From: Desulforegula conservatrix Mb1Pa
GTDB lineage: Bacteria > Desulfobacterota > Desulfobacteria > Desulfobacterales > Desulforegulaceae
Assembly (NCBI RefSeq): GCF_000426225.1
Contig: NZ_AUEY01000005.1
Location: 62,001 to 126,000 of the forward strand
Length of the DNA: 64,000 nucleotides
Reading direction: 5' to 3'
Below, piece after piece: positions 1 through 9,157 of this stretch (the stretch's first letter is position 1; each line of letters begins with the position of its first letter). The notes below the pieces were generated by a model that was given only the letters and a program-made list of their open reading frames with translations, ran no database searches and had not been told where the DNA came from. The position numbers and the translations under genes are program-made.

Positions 1-483
1 ATTAAAAAATTCGAGGCTGCGGGCATTGCCTGTGAAAGGACCGAATCCTCAAAATTCGGCTATGATATAAAGGTATCTCTTGTTTCTGATAATGTGAGAC
101 CATTTGCTACCCTGATGCTCGAAAGCGGGTTTTATCTTGTATATGTTGCAGGTTTTCACGTTTCTCCTTTCATGAAGGTCGTCTATGAAATGGCAAGCTT
201 TGAAAGTGGGGTAAGGGTTCTGGCTATGGCGGACGCAAGCAAGGACAACACAGTGCCGACCATATCGGATATCTACCACGGAGCCTCATGGCATGAGAGA
301 GAAACCCGGGATTTTTTCGGAATAGTATTTGATGGTAATCCCGATATGAGACCGCTGCTTCTCATGGATACAGATGTTGATTTTCACCCGCTTCTTAAAA
401 ATGAAGGCCAGCTCAAATCCGTGGAGTCTGTCACATGGGCGCCAGAACCTGAAAAAAAAGTCGCTGAAACGCCAGCTTCATAA
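1..483 (+). CDS. nuoC: NADH-quinone oxidoreductase subunit C, 3' part (partial)
   Basis: The reading frame is open from the first base, so the N-terminus lies outside the window; about 160 codons are visible. The protein carries the 30-kDa subunit signature around GASWHERETRDFFGIVF, followed by a proline-rich stretch. NuoC belongs to the peripheral (hydrophilic) arm of complex I and helps connect the Fe-S chain to the quinone site, together with NuoB and NuoD. It ends 8 bases before nuoD and is the first visible gene of a run of co-directional nuo genes. NuoC and NuoD are separate here, unlike the fused NuoCD of enterobacteria. nuoA and nuoB presumably lie upstream. Confidence 0.93.
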   Translation: MKKFEAAGIACERTESSKFGYDIKVSLVSDNVRPFATLMLESGFYLVYVAGFHVSPFMKVVYEMASFESGVRVLAMADASKDNTVPTISDIYHGASWHERETRDFFGIVFDGNPDMRPLLLMDTDVDFHPLLKNEGQLKSVESVTWAPEPEKKVAETPAS

Positions 484-491
484 GGTGCAAA

Positions 492-1619
492 ATGATTTTT
501 CCGACAATTGACACAGAAAAAATTAAAGGCCAGAGACAGTTCTTCCTGAACATGGGGCCCCAGCATCCGAGTACACACGGTGTTCTGAGGGTTGTTCTTG
601 AGATGGACGGTGAATATGTCCTGGATCTTGACCCTGTGATCGGATACTGCCACAGGATGCACGAAAAGATGGGCGAATGCAGGCCCTGGCCTTCTTTTTT
701 GCCCAATACTTCAAGAATGGACTATGTCTGCGCTTTGCCCTACAACCACGGCTATGTGGCTGTTATAGAGAAGGCCACAGGCATAGTGCCGACAAGAAGG
801 GCAGAGTTTATAAGGGTTATCTCGTCGGAGCTGAACAGAGTATCGAGCCACCTGCTCTGGCTTGGTGCCTATCTTCTGGATCTTGGTGCTTTTACTCCGA
901 TTCTTTACTGCTTTGATGATCGTGAGCAGATATTAGACGCCCTCGAAGACGTCACAGGATCGAGACTCACCTACAGCTATTTCAGGGTGGGGGGCGTGTA
1001 CAGGGATATTGACGAAAAGTTCGTTGAAAGAACCAGGGCCTTTGTAAAAAGACTCAGGGGAAGATTTCAGATGTACGAACAGCTCGTCACAGGCAATGTG
1101 ATTTTCAGAAAGCGCGTTGAAGAAAACGGCGTAATATCGAGGGACATGGCTTTGCGCTATGGGGTCACCGGGCCTAGCCTGCGCGGGTCAGGAATCGAAT
1201 ATGACATAAGAAAGAAGATGCCTTATTCGATTTATAACGAATTCGATTTTGATATACCAACAGGAACGATTGGTGATTCCTTTGACCGATATATGGTCAG
1301 GTTTCTTGAAATGGAACAGAGTCTGAGAATCATTGAACAGGCCCTGGACAATCTTCCTGACGGACCATATATGGCTAAGGTGCCGAAGAAAGTTAAAATA
1401 CCGGCAGGCTCATACAGCTCGTCAGTCGAAACTGGAAGAGGCGAACTGTCGTATCATTTGGTAAGTGATGGATCAGATATACCATACAGACTTAAAGTGA
1501 GAACTCCTTCTTATTGCAATCTGAGTATTCTCCGTGAGCTTTGCAGCGGTATGCTTCTGGCCGACCTTGTGGCTGCAATTGGAAGCCTTGATCTGGTTAT
1601 ACCCGAGATAGATAGGTAA
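492..1619 (+). CDS. nuoD: NADH-quinone oxidoreductase subunit D
   Basis: This is the 49-kDa subunit, 375 aa, slightly shorter than the usual ~400. It shows the family pattern MGPQHPSTHGVLR near residue 20, the quinone-pocket region around YCHRMHEKMGE (residues ~52-62), and the SSELNRVSSHLLWLG and GVTGPSLRGSG segments related to the [NiFe]-hydrogenase large subunit. NuoD forms the quinone-binding chamber at the junction with NuoB and NuoH. The common YLHRGFEK motif reads YCHRMHEK here, a family variant. Immediately downstream comes nuoH rather than nuoE-F-G, so the NADH-oxidising module is not encoded at this locus. Confidence 0.97.
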   Translation: MIFPTIDTEKIKGQRQFFLNMGPQHPSTHGVLRVVLEMDGEYVLDLDPVIGYCHRMHEKMGECRPWPSFLPNTSRMDYVCALPYNHGYVAVIEKATGIVPTRRAEFIRVISSELNRVSSHLLWLGAYLLDLGAFTPILYCFDDREQILDALEDVTGSRLTYSYFRVGGVYRDIDEKFVERTRAFVKRLRGRFQMYEQLVTGNVIFRKRVEENGVISRDMALRYGVTGPSLRGSGIEYDIRKKMPYSIYNEFDFDIPTGTIGDSFDRYMVRFLEMEQSLRIIEQALDNLPDGPYMAKVPKKVKIPAGSYSSSVETGRGELSYHLVSDGSDIPYRLKVRTPSYCNLSILRELCSGMLLADLVAAIGSLDLVIPEIDR

Positions 1620-1623
1620 ATAA

Positions 1624-2622
1624 ATGGAATCTATTCTGGCCATATTTCCACCCGAACTTTTGAGAATCCTGATTTCAGGCATATTAGTAATTGCACTGGT
1701 GTTTCTCAATGGTCTCGTAATGGTTTATTTTGAAAGAAAGCTTGCAGGTTACATGCAGTACAGATGCGGTCTGATGGAAATCGGATGGCAGGGAGTGCTG
1801 CAGAGTCTTGTTGACGGAATAAAGCTTATCTCAAAAAGACTCGTTATACCAAAAAACGTTGACGGACCATTATACCGTATCGCACCCCTTCTTGCTTTTA
1901 CTCCTGTTGTTCTGCCATTTCTTGTTGTTCCGTTTGGCAAGCATCTGCAGGTAAGGGATCTGAATGTTGGTCTGATATTTGTGATGGCAATGGGTTCGCT
2001 TAATGTTATGGCAATATTTATGGCGGGCTGGAGTTCAAACAACAAATACTCCATGTTTGGAGCCATGAGAACGGTTGCCCAGAATATCGCGTACGAGATT
2101 CCCATTCTTCTTTCTCTTCTTTCAGTAGTTCTCGTTACAAACACCTTTAGCATGAGTGGCATAGTTGACGCCCAGAGCGGAGGGTCCTGGTTCATACTTC
2201 TTCAGCCAGTGGCTTTCCTCATCTATCTTGTAGCTGGTGTGGCCGAAACAAACAGGGCTCCATTCGACCTTCCAGAAGCAGAGAGCGAACTGACCGCAGG
2301 TTTTCATACCGAATACAGCGGAATAGCATTTGGCCTTTTCTTCCTTGGCGAATACGCAAACATGCTGACTGTCAGCTGCGTTGCAACCACACTTTTTCTT
2401 GGAGGATGGCATGGCCCATGGGAAGAATACTTCGGGACACTCTGGTTTTTTCTTAAAGCGTATTCCATCATGTTCTTCATGATATGGATAAGATGGACTT
2501 TTCCTCGTGTAAGGTTTGACCAGCTGATGAATCTGGCATGGAAATATCTTATACCTTTTGCGTTAGTTAACCTTTTAGTCACAGCGGCCGCAGTAAAATT
2601 TCTGCCGCTAATTTTTGTGTAG
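1624..2622 (+). CDS. nuoH: NADH-quinone oxidoreductase subunit H
   Basis: A polytopic membrane protein of 332 aa that anchors the peripheral arm and forms the lower part of the quinone cavity. The cytoplasmic loop signature NRAPFDLPEAESELTAGF (about residues 212-229) is intact, as is the early region QYRCGLMEIGWQGVLQSLVDGIK, here shown only as a reference to residues ~46-68. About eight hydrophobic segments are visible. The ATG lies 4 bases after the nuoD stop, indicating translational coupling. Length and motifs are normal, and there is no sign of frameshift. Confidence 0.97.
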   Translation: MESILAIFPPELLRILISGILVIALVFLNGLVMVYFERKLAGYMQYRCGLMEIGWQGVLQSLVDGIKLISKRLVIPKNVDGPLYRIAPLLAFTPVVLPFLVVPFGKHLQVRDLNVGLIFVMAMGSLNVMAIFMAGWSSNNKYSMFGAMRTVAQNIAYEIPILLSLLSVVLVTNTFSMSGIVDAQSGGSWFILLQPVAFLIYLVAGVAETNRAPFDLPEAESELTAGFHTEYSGIAFGLFFLGEYANMLTVSCVATTLFLGGWHGPWEEYFGTLWFFLKAYSIMFFMIWIRWTFPRVRFDQLMNLAWKYLIPFALVNLLVTAAAVKFLPLIFV

Positions 2623-2625
2623 GCT

Positions 2626-3063
2626 ATGGGCGGATATTTTTCAGATTTAATAGAAGGCGGCAAGAGTCTGGCTTCCGGGCTTGCGGTTACTTTCAAGGCA
2701 ATGATCTCACCTGTGGTCACAGTACAGTACCCCCGTGAGAAAATTGAAATAACACCGAATTTTCGTGGCCACATTGAACTCACCCTGGATGCTGAGCAGA
2801 GGATTAAGTGCATTGCCTGCGGTATGTGTGAAAAATCATGCCCTTCAGGGTGCATTAACGTAATCTCTGAAAAAAAGGAAGGGGAGAAGAAGAAGTCTCT
2901 GACTTCCTTCATGCTCAATTTCACAAAATGCAGCCTCTGCGGAATCTGTTGTGAATCCTGTCCTGCGGATGCGATCAGGTACTCTAACGAATATAATCTT
3001 GCAGGATTCACGAGGGAAGATTTTATAATGGATCTTGTAAAGAGGCTGGAGGACAAGAAATAA
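2626..3063 (+). CDS. nuoI: NADH-quinone oxidoreductase subunit I (2x[4Fe-4S] ferredoxin)
   Basis: A 145-aa protein with two ferredoxin motifs, CIACGMCEKSCP (residues ~62-73) and CSLCGICCESCP (~104-115), each supplying the CxxCxxCxxxCP ligands for one [4Fe-4S] cluster. These are clusters N6a and N6b of complex I, which carry electrons towards NuoB. The N-terminus (residues 1-40) contains an amphipathic membrane-proximal segment. The gene starts 4 bases after nuoH and its stop overlaps the nuoJ start (TAATG), consistent with one polycistronic message. Confidence 0.97.
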   Translation: MGGYFSDLIEGGKSLASGLAVTFKAMISPVVTVQYPREKIEITPNFRGHIELTLDAEQRIKCIACGMCEKSCPSGCINVISEKKEGEKKKSLTSFMLNFTKCSLCGICCESCPADAIRYSNEYNLAGFTREDFIMDLVKRLEDKK

Positions 3064-3599
3064 TGGAACTTTACAGCCTTGTGTCGGAATTTCTTTTTTT
3101 TGCTTTCATGGGTATAACCGCATCAGGTGCGATTGTAGCTGTCAGGGCAAAAATACTCATGCATGCTGTTTTCGGGCTTGCGGTCTGCCTTCTTGGCGTG
3201 GGCGGTCTTTACTATTATCTGGGCAGCATGTTTCTTACAATGATGCAGATACTGGTATATGTGGGCGCGATCTGTATTCTGATGGTTTTCGGAATAATGG
3301 TTGGCTACACTCCGAATCAGGTCGCTGAAAAAAATCTCAAAGGAAAGCATTCTTTACTTGCGGGACTTACTGCCCTTTCAGGTGTGATTCTTATAGGAAC
3401 CTCAATAGTCAGAAACAAAGGAATTTGGATAAGCACAGGCGAAAGGGTAGGCGACTACTCTCTCAATCATTTGGGTTCCAGATTCCTTCATGAATACTGC
3501 CTGGCGTTCGAACTTATATCGGTTGTACTTCTGGCTGCGATCATAGGATCAATAATACTTGCAACCATAAGGGAAGATGGAGGAGATGATGCAGCTTAA
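3063..3599 (+). CDS. nuoJ: NADH-quinone oxidoreductase subunit J
   Basis: A 178-aa membrane protein with five predicted transmembrane helices. The conserved third helix, with the pattern TMMQILVYVGAICILMVFGI around residues 59-78, is the NuoJ/ND6 signature, including the pi-bulge region. NuoJ lies between NuoH and the antiporter-like subunits and takes part in coupling electron transfer to ion pumping. The start codon overlaps the nuoI stop, and the 3' end overlaps nuoK by 11 bases if the preferred nuoK start is used. Confidence 0.95.
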   Translation: MELYSLVSEFLFFAFMGITASGAIVAVRAKILMHAVFGLAVCLLGVGGLYYYLGSMFLTMMQILVYVGAICILMVFGIMVGYTPNQVAEKNLKGKHSLLAGLTALSGVILIGTSIVRNKGIWISTGERVGDYSLNHLGSRFLHEYCLAFELISVVLLAAIIGSIILATIREDGGDDAA

Positions 3600-3921
3600 T
3601 GCTTTCTACCCGAGCCTGAATCTCGAAACATACCTTATTATATCTGTGTTTCTGCTGATTACGGGCCTTTATGGAATGATACAGCATAGAACAATAATTG
3701 GCATGCTGATATCCACAGAGCTGATTCTGAACGGAGCCTGTCTTAATTTCATGGCCTTTGCAAAGTTTCTTGGCCCGGACGCAGCCACCGGACAGGTATA
3801 CACCCTTTTTATCATGGGAATTGCTGCGGCCGAGGCTGCAATAGTTGTCAGTATGATGCTTGCTGTGTTCAGAAAATTCAGAAGCATTGATCCTGAAGAA
3901 ATTAACGGGCTTAAACATTGA
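3589..3921 (+). CDS. nuoK: NADH-quinone oxidoreductase subunit K
   Basis: A small polytopic protein of about 110 aa with three transmembrane helices. The signature LISTELILNGACLNFMAF holds the conserved membrane glutamate of helix 2, and GIAAAEAAIVVSMMLA holds the helix 3 glutamate; both belong to the proton path of complex I. ATGs exist at 3577, 3586 and 3589. GGAGG at 3579-3583 sits 5 bases before 3589, so that start is preferred; a start at 3577 would place the ribosome site inside the gene. The gene overlaps the end of nuoJ. Confidence 0.93.
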   Translation: MQLNAFYPSLNLETYLIISVFLLITGLYGMIQHRTIIGMLISTELILNGACLNFMAFAKFLGPDAATGQVYTLFIMGIAAAEAAIVVSMMLAVFRKFRSIDPEEINGLKH

Positions 3922-3957
3922 CGAACCGGAATAATCCTGGGAACTCCTTAAGGTAAT

Positions 3958-5451
3958 ATGAGCATGGAAACGATTGTAACAAGTAAGATCCTGATGGCAC
4001 CATTCATACCGATGGTAACAGCGGCTCTTGTCATGGCATCAGGTAAAAGACCCAACATCAGGGAATCCTGGTCTATTATCGGTGCTGTTCTGACGTTTTT
4101 GTCAGTGGCGTTCCTCGTACCTCACATATTGAAAGGCGTGAATTATTCATATGAACTTTTCTCCCTTTACCCAGGTATCACGGTTCGCTTTAATGTGGAT
4201 GCCCTGGGTATTCTTTTTGCGGGGACTTCGTCATTCTTATGGATACTCGCAGGGTTCTACTGCATAGGATATATGAGGGGGCTTAACGAACACGCCCAGA
4301 CAAGATTCTATGTTTGCTATGCCGTATCAGTCGGTGCTGCCGTGGGAGCAGCCTTCAGCGGAAACCTTTTTACTCTGTACCTGTTTTACGAAATAATTTC
4401 GATATTCACATATCCTCTTGTCATGCACCATCAGGATGCGGAAGGCTATGAGGGAAGCAGAAAATACCTTGTTTATCTGATGTTTACCTCAAAGGCTCTT
4501 CTTCTTCCAGCTATGGCCATAATTTACGTCCAGTGCGGAACCCTCGATTTTGCCGCCGGTGATATAGTCAACGGGATATTTCCGAGTGACGCGTCCAGGG
4601 TGCTTGTAACAGTAAGCTACTTCATGTGTCTTTTTGGTTTTGCCAAAGCAGGTATCATGCCGTTTCATAACTGGCTGCCGTCTGCCATGGTCGCTCCGAC
4701 TCCTGTCAGCGCACTTCTTCATGCGGTTGTCGTTGTAAAGGTCGGTGTTTTTTCGATATGCAGGGTAATGCTTTCCCTGTTCGGAACAAAAATTCTGTCT
4801 GATCTCGGTCTGGGAATAATCACCTGTTATATTGCTTCCTTCACCATTCTGACTGCTTCCATAATAGCGCTTACAAAGACAAATCTAAAGGCAAGGCTCG
4901 CTTATTCAACTATAAGTCAGCTTTCATATATAATACTTGGTGTGGCCATGCTGGTGCCCGAGGGAATAACAGGCGGTCTTATACACATCGCAAATCATGC
5001 ATTTTCCAAAATCACTCTGTTCTTTTGTGCAGGAGCGATTTTTGTTGTTTCCGGTAAAAAGGAAATTTCAGAACTTAATGGCATTGGGTACAGAATGCCC
5101 CTTACAATGATCGCTTTTGGTATAGCCTCCCTCAGCATGATCGGTGCTCCGCCTGTTAGCGGGTTCGTGAGTAAATGGTATCTTGCACTCGGAGCCATGA
5201 AAATACACAGCGTAATACTTTTATGCGTACTTCTCATAAGCAGCCTTTTGAATGCCGGATATTTCGTACCTGTTTTTTATACGTCTTTTTTTGGCAAGAA
5301 TTTGAATCCAGGCGGCGAAACAGGCAGTTTAGAGAATACAACAATAGCGCGCCTGATGATTATTCCGCTATGCATTACGGCAGTCGCGTCCGCTGTTTTT
5401 GGGGTGTTTCCGGATTTGTTCCTGAAAATAATAAACTTGCTGGTGGTTTAA
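3958..5451 (+). CDS. MrpD/NuoL-family antiporter-like membrane subunit
   Basis: A 497-aa polytopic protein of the proton-translocating antiporter family (MrpD, NuoL/M/N). The conserved core is present: a glutamate in the helix LYLFYEIISIFTYPLVM (~residue 145), the lysine region HAVVVVKVGVFS (~260), and GFAKAGIMPFHNWLPSAM. In length and motifs it is closest to MrpD-type subunits of Na+/H+ antiporters rather than to classical NuoL, since it lacks the long C-terminal helix. It lies where nuoL is normally found, after nuoK, and is followed by an 83-aa membrane protein and a second, NuoL-like subunit. It probably contributes an extra ion-pumping module to the complex, or it is an alternative L subunit. 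Confidence 0.85.
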   Translation: MSMETIVTSKILMAPFIPMVTAALVMASGKRPNIRESWSIIGAVLTFLSVAFLVPHILKGVNYSYELFSLYPGITVRFNVDALGILFAGTSSFLWILAGFYCIGYMRGLNEHAQTRFYVCYAVSVGAAVGAAFSGNLFTLYLFYEIISIFTYPLVMHHQDAEGYEGSRKYLVYLMFTSKALLLPAMAIIYVQCGTLDFAAGDIVNGIFPSDASRVLVTVSYFMCLFGFAKAGIMPFHNWLPSAMVAPTPVSALLHAVVVVKVGVFSICRVMLSLFGTKILSDLGLGIITCYIASFTILTASIIALTKTNLKARLAYSTISQLSYIILGVAMLVPEGITGGLIHIANHAFSKITLFFCAGAIFVVSGKKEISELNGIGYRMPLTMIAFGIASLSMIGAPPVSGFVSKWYLALGAMKIHSVILLCVLLISSLLNAGYFVPVFYTSFFGKNLNPGGETGSLENTTIARLMIIPLCITAVASAVFGVFPDLFLKIINLLVV

Positions 5452-5452
5452 T

Positions 5453-5704
5453 ATGCTCGTTAAATTGATAGGCTATCTTCGTGACAGATCAGGGCTGCTA
5501 AGAATTCTTTTTTTCGGCCTTCTTGTCTGTATAGTTGGATTTGACTTCATTGCAGAACGTCATGAGGCTCATTTCTGGGGTGATAAAATTCCCGGATTCT
5601 GGGCTGTGGCCGGATTCTGCGGATGTGTCATCATGACCCTGATATGGAAGGGCCTTGCTCACTTTATCCTGACGAAGGACGAGGGGTTTTACGATAATGA
5701 GTGA
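5453..5704 (+). CDS. Small two-helix membrane protein in the nuo operon
   Basis: An 83-aa protein with two clear hydrophobic segments (residues ~15-33 and ~46-66) and charged ends. It starts 1 base after the preceding antiporter stop and overlaps the next gene by 8 bases, so it is almost certainly translated as part of the operon. I do not recognise a named family. Its place between two antiporter-like subunits suggests an accessory subunit or assembly factor of the enlarged membrane arm, which is an inference from position only. Confidence 0.75.
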   Translation: MLVKLIGYLRDRSGLLRILFFGLLVCIVGFDFIAERHEAHFWGDKIPGFWAVAGFCGCVIMTLIWKGLAHFILTKDEGFYDNE

Positions 5705-7457
5705 TTTTTTTGTACATCCGTCGATTCTGTTTATACTGGGAGCAGTTACACTGCCTTTTTTCAGAAAAATGCGTCTTGACAAGATTCTGCTTGTCCTGAT
5801 TCCCGTACTCGCATTCTGGCAGATCAGATATCTTCCAGAAATTTTCGGGCAGATGAACTATCTTGGGTTTGAGATAGTATTCGGAAAAGTGGACAGGCTG
5901 ACCTATGTATTTCTCCATGTATTTACCCTCATGGCAATTATAGGAGCCATATACGGGCTAAAAACCAAAGATACTGGCCAGCAGATAGCAGCAATGCTCT
6001 ATGTTGCAGGTTCGCTTGGTGTTACCCTCGCCGGAGACTACCTCACGCTGTTCATTTTCTGGGAACTCATGGCTTTTGCCTCAACTTTTCTTGTCTGGTA
6101 CAGAAAAAAGAAGAAGTCAGTTGATGCCGGATTCAGATATCTGCTTGTACATATGGCTGGCGGGCTTATTCTGCTTGGCGGTATTTTCCTCAGGTACAAG
6201 AATATACATGATCTGACCTTTACCCAGATAATTCCAGCTGATGCAACAATGGCTGATTATCTGATCCTGATTGGCTTTGCGCTAAATGCGGCTGTTCCTC
6301 CGATTCACGCTTGGTTGCCCGACGCATATCCGGAGGCGACTGTCACAGGCGCTGTTTTCATGTGCGCCTTTACCACAAAGACCGCAGTATATGTTCTTGC
6401 AAGAGCATTTCCCGGTTTTGAGATCCTTGCGATACTCGGAGCAGTGATGACACTATATGGTGTCGGATACGCAATAATTGAGAATGATGCCCGAAGGATT
6501 CTTGCCTACCATATTGTCAGCCAGGTCGGATACATGGTCTGCGCAGTCGGAATAGGGTCTGCAATGGCTATAAACGGAGCCTGTGCCCACGCATACGCCC
6601 ATATTATATATAAGGCTCTTCTTTTCATGGGCGCTGGCGCGGTTCTTGAGATGACAGGCAAATCCAAGCTGAGCGAACTCGGCGGTCTGTGGAAAAAAAT
6701 GCCTTTAACGATGATCTTTACAGTGATCGGAGGGATTTCGATTTCGGGGTTTCCTCTTACAAGCGGATTTGTCAGCAAGTCAATGATTGTGGTCGCGGCT
6801 GGAGAAGGCCACAGAATAGTTATCATGCTGATGCTTCTTCTTGCTTCTGTCGGAACTTTTCTCTCTGTCGGCGTCAAGCTTCCTTATTTTATCTGGTTTG
6901 GCAAGGATTCAGGAGTCGAGGCAAAAGAAGCTCCCATAAATATGCATATTGCAATGGGGATAGCAGCTTTTCTGTGCTTCTTCATAGGCGTTTATCCTGA
7001 GTATCTTTATAATCTATTGCCATACGCCACCGAGTACAAGCCTTATTCAGCATATCATCTCTCGGAATCGATGCAGATTCTCGGTTTTACAGGACTCGGG
7101 TTTTATCTGATGCTCAAGAAGCTTCATCCTAAAGACTATATAAATCTCGATGTTGACTGGTTTTACAGAAGAGGCGCCCAGTTTTTTATGTGGATTGCCA
7201 GAAAGCCGGTCGCAAAAACAGACGATGTAGCAAATGAGGTCTATAGAACTGTCGGCCTCAGAATGACCATGATGATAGCCAGATTCATGTCATGGTTTGA
7301 CTGGAGAGCCATAGACGGAGCCATTGACGGCAGTGCACGCGGAGTAGTCAAAGCCGGTGACGGTCTCAGGCATATTCAGACAGGCAAGCTTCAGCAGTAT
7401 ATTGGCGCTGCGGTCTTAATCCTGTTCACGGTTATAATGATAACGGTTTTCATTTAA
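5697..7457 (+). CDS. NuoL-like proton-translocating subunit
   Basis: A 586-aa antiporter-family protein. The core contains TLFIFWELMAFASTFLVWYR with the key glutamate (~residue 122), GFALNAAVPPIHAWLPDAYP, and SGFPLTSGFVSKSM. Beyond about residue 470 there is a C-terminal extension with NLDVDWFYRRGAQFF, an amphipathic DWRAIDGAIDG region, RHIQTGKLQQYIG and a final transmembrane helix. That layout matches the lateral-helix end of NuoL, so this is the likely functional NuoL, although annotation pipelines may call it MrpD. It overlaps the 83-aa gene by 8 bases. Confidence 0.85.
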   Translation: MSDFFVHPSILFILGAVTLPFFRKMRLDKILLVLIPVLAFWQIRYLPEIFGQMNYLGFEIVFGKVDRLTYVFLHVFTLMAIIGAIYGLKTKDTGQQIAAMLYVAGSLGVTLAGDYLTLFIFWELMAFASTFLVWYRKKKKSVDAGFRYLLVHMAGGLILLGGIFLRYKNIHDLTFTQIIPADATMADYLILIGFALNAAVPPIHAWLPDAYPEATVTGAVFMCAFTTKTAVYVLARAFPGFEILAILGAVMTLYGVGYAIIENDARRILAYHIVSQVGYMVCAVGIGSAMAINGACAHAYAHIIYKALLFMGAGAVLEMTGKSKLSELGGLWKKMPLTMIFTVIGGISISGFPLTSGFVSKSMIVVAAGEGHRIVIMLMLLLASVGTFLSVGVKLPYFIWFGKDSGVEAKEAPINMHIAMGIAAFLCFFIGVYPEYLYNLLPYATEYKPYSAYHLSESMQILGFTGLGFYLMLKKLHPKDYINLDVDWFYRRGAQFFMWIARKPVAKTDDVANEVYRTVGLRMTMMIARFMSWFDWRAIDGAIDGSARGVVKAGDGLRHIQTGKLQQYIGAAVLILFTVIMITVFI

Positions 7458-7541
7458 TTGAATAAAGAGTTTGCTGCAGATAATTCACAGCAGCAAATAT
7501 TGTGTTCAGATTCTATAATCTGGTTTTAATAAGGCTTGGAA

Positions 7542-9101
7542 ATGGATCAACATCTAATTTACAACTCGATCGGATACCCTGTACTGTCCGCAGTGACATT
7601 TATTCCTCTGGCGGGCGCGCTTGTCGCTTTATTCATAAAAAATGAAACAATGCTGAAGCTGTGGGGTTTTCTTGTAACTGTATTTGCACTTGTGCTGTCG
7701 CTTCCACTTTATACGAATTTCGATGCGACGTCGGTTAAATTTCAGTTTGCCGAGGTTTACCCGTGGTTTCCGGCTCTTAACCTTGACTATGTAGTCGGGG
7801 TCGATGGCATGAGCACGCTGCTTGTGCTTCTGACCACATTTATAATGCCACTTTGTATCCTGTGTTCCTGGAATTATATAAAAGACAGGCTCCAGGAATT
7901 TATATTTGTGGTTCTTCTCATGGAGACCGCAATGATAGGTGTTTTTATAAGTCTTAACACAGTCATGTTTTACATATTCTGGGAAGCGATGCTCCTTCCG
8001 ATGTACCTTATAATAGCAGTGTGGGGTGGGCCAAGAAAGGATTACGCATCCATCAAATTCTTTCTTTATACCCTCATAGGAAGCGTATTTCTTCTTGTTG
8101 CTATCATCGCCCTTTATATTAAGACCGGAACCTTTTTTATACCCGATCTCATGGGACAGAATTACGCTTTCATGTTCCAGTTCTGGATATTTCTTGCCTG
8201 TGCACTCGCGTTTGCCATCAAGATACCAATGTTTCCGCTTCATACCTGGCTTCCGGCGGCCCATGTCGAGGCGCCGACTGCCGGCAGCGTAATACTTGCA
8301 AGTATTCTCCTTAAAATGGGCGGATACGGATTTTTAAGACTCTGTCTTCCCATAACTCCGGAAGCTGTAGCAGTATGCGCTCCATATATGATCGGAATAT
8401 CAGTAGTTTCAATACTTGCAGGTGGCTACCTTGCTCTTGGTCAGTCTGATATAAAAAAGCTGATTGCCTATTCCAGCGTAGGTCATATGGGATTTGTGAC
8501 CCTTGGCGTGTTTTTGCTGAATTCCCAAGGGATAAAAGGCGCAATGCTCCAGATGATCAATCATGGAATTACAACTGGAGCGCTGTTTATCTGCGTCGGA
8601 ATTATTTATGAAAGAACCCATAGCAGGGAAATTTCTGCAAACTCGGCCCTTGGAATGTTCATGCCGATTTATGTTACCTTTCTTGGTATCTTCTCCCTTT
8701 CTTCCCTTGCGTTTCCTGGAACTAATTCCTTTGTGGGTGAGTTCCTGGTTCTTCTGGCGGCTTTCGGTAAATACCCGGTGGTCGGAGGTCTCGCCGTTGT
8801 TGGCGCTGTACTTGCTGCGGCCTATATGCTCAGACTTCTTCAGAAAATGGTTTGGGCCGATTCAGACGGGCACGCCCACCACGGCCACGATGAAGGACAC
8901 CACGGTCATGAAAAGGAAGAACATCATCTTTCTGACCTTGGTTTCAGGGAGGCTGCAATGCTTGTGTTTCTGACTATTTTTGTATTCTGGATAGGTCTGA
9001 ATCCATCGCCTATCCTTAAAATCATGAATGCAAGCGTTGATAATCTGGTTACCCAGGCAGGCGCTGACAAGGTTGTGGGCGTGACTGCAGCAATGAAATA
9101 A
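7542..9101 (+). CDS. nuoM: NADH-quinone oxidoreductase subunit M, with His-rich loop
   Basis: A polytopic antiporter-like subunit of 519 aa. Typical segments are VDGMSTLLVLLTTFIMPLCI, the glutamate helix FYIFWEAMLLPMYLIIAVWG, and FAIKIPMFPLHTWLPAAHVE. A TTG at 7536 is in frame, but the ATG at 7542 is preferred because AAGG (7531-7534) lies 7 bases upstream of it. Between the last helices (bases ~8868-8930) sits an unusual histidine-rich loop with nine His in about 22 residues, mixed with Gly, Asp and Glu. A 78-base gap separates it from the NuoL-like gene, so an internal promoter is possible, though none is clear. Confidence 0.95.
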   Translation: MDQHLIYNSIGYPVLSAVTFIPLAGALVALFIKNETMLKLWGFLVTVFALVLSLPLYTNFDATSVKFQFAEVYPWFPALNLDYVVGVDGMSTLLVLLTTFIMPLCILCSWNYIKDRLQEFIFVVLLMETAMIGVFISLNTVMFYIFWEAMLLPMYLIIAVWGGPRKDYASIKFFLYTLIGSVFLLVAIIALYIKTGTFFIPDLMGQNYAFMFQFWIFLACALAFAIKIPMFPLHTWLPAAHVEAPTAGSVILASILLKMGGYGFLRLCLPITPEAVAVCAPYMIGISVVSILAGGYLALGQSDIKKLIAYSSVGHMGFVTLGVFLLNSQGIKGAMLQMINHGITTGALFICVGIIYERTHSREISANSALGMFMPIYVTFLGIFSLSSLAFPGTNSFVGEFLVLLAAFGKYPVVGGLAVVGAVLAAAYMLRLLQKMVWADSDGHAHHGHDEGHHGHEKEEHHLSDLGFREAAMLVFLTIFVFWIGLNPSPILKIMNASVDNLVTQAGADKVVGVTAAMK

Positions 9102-9157
9102 TTATGTTCTTAAGAATAATTCTGGCTTTAATAGATTAAATTATATGGAAAATTAGT

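Noticed and set aside
2304-3056. A 250-codon minus-strand frame across nuoH and nuoI.
   Set aside because: nuoH and nuoI are unambiguous on the plus strand, and the frame has no ribosome site or domain.
3958-7457. The two antiporter-like genes as one broken nuoL.
   Set aside because: Each has its own complete core with separate Glu and Lys motifs and only the second has the lateral helix, so they are two intact paralogues.
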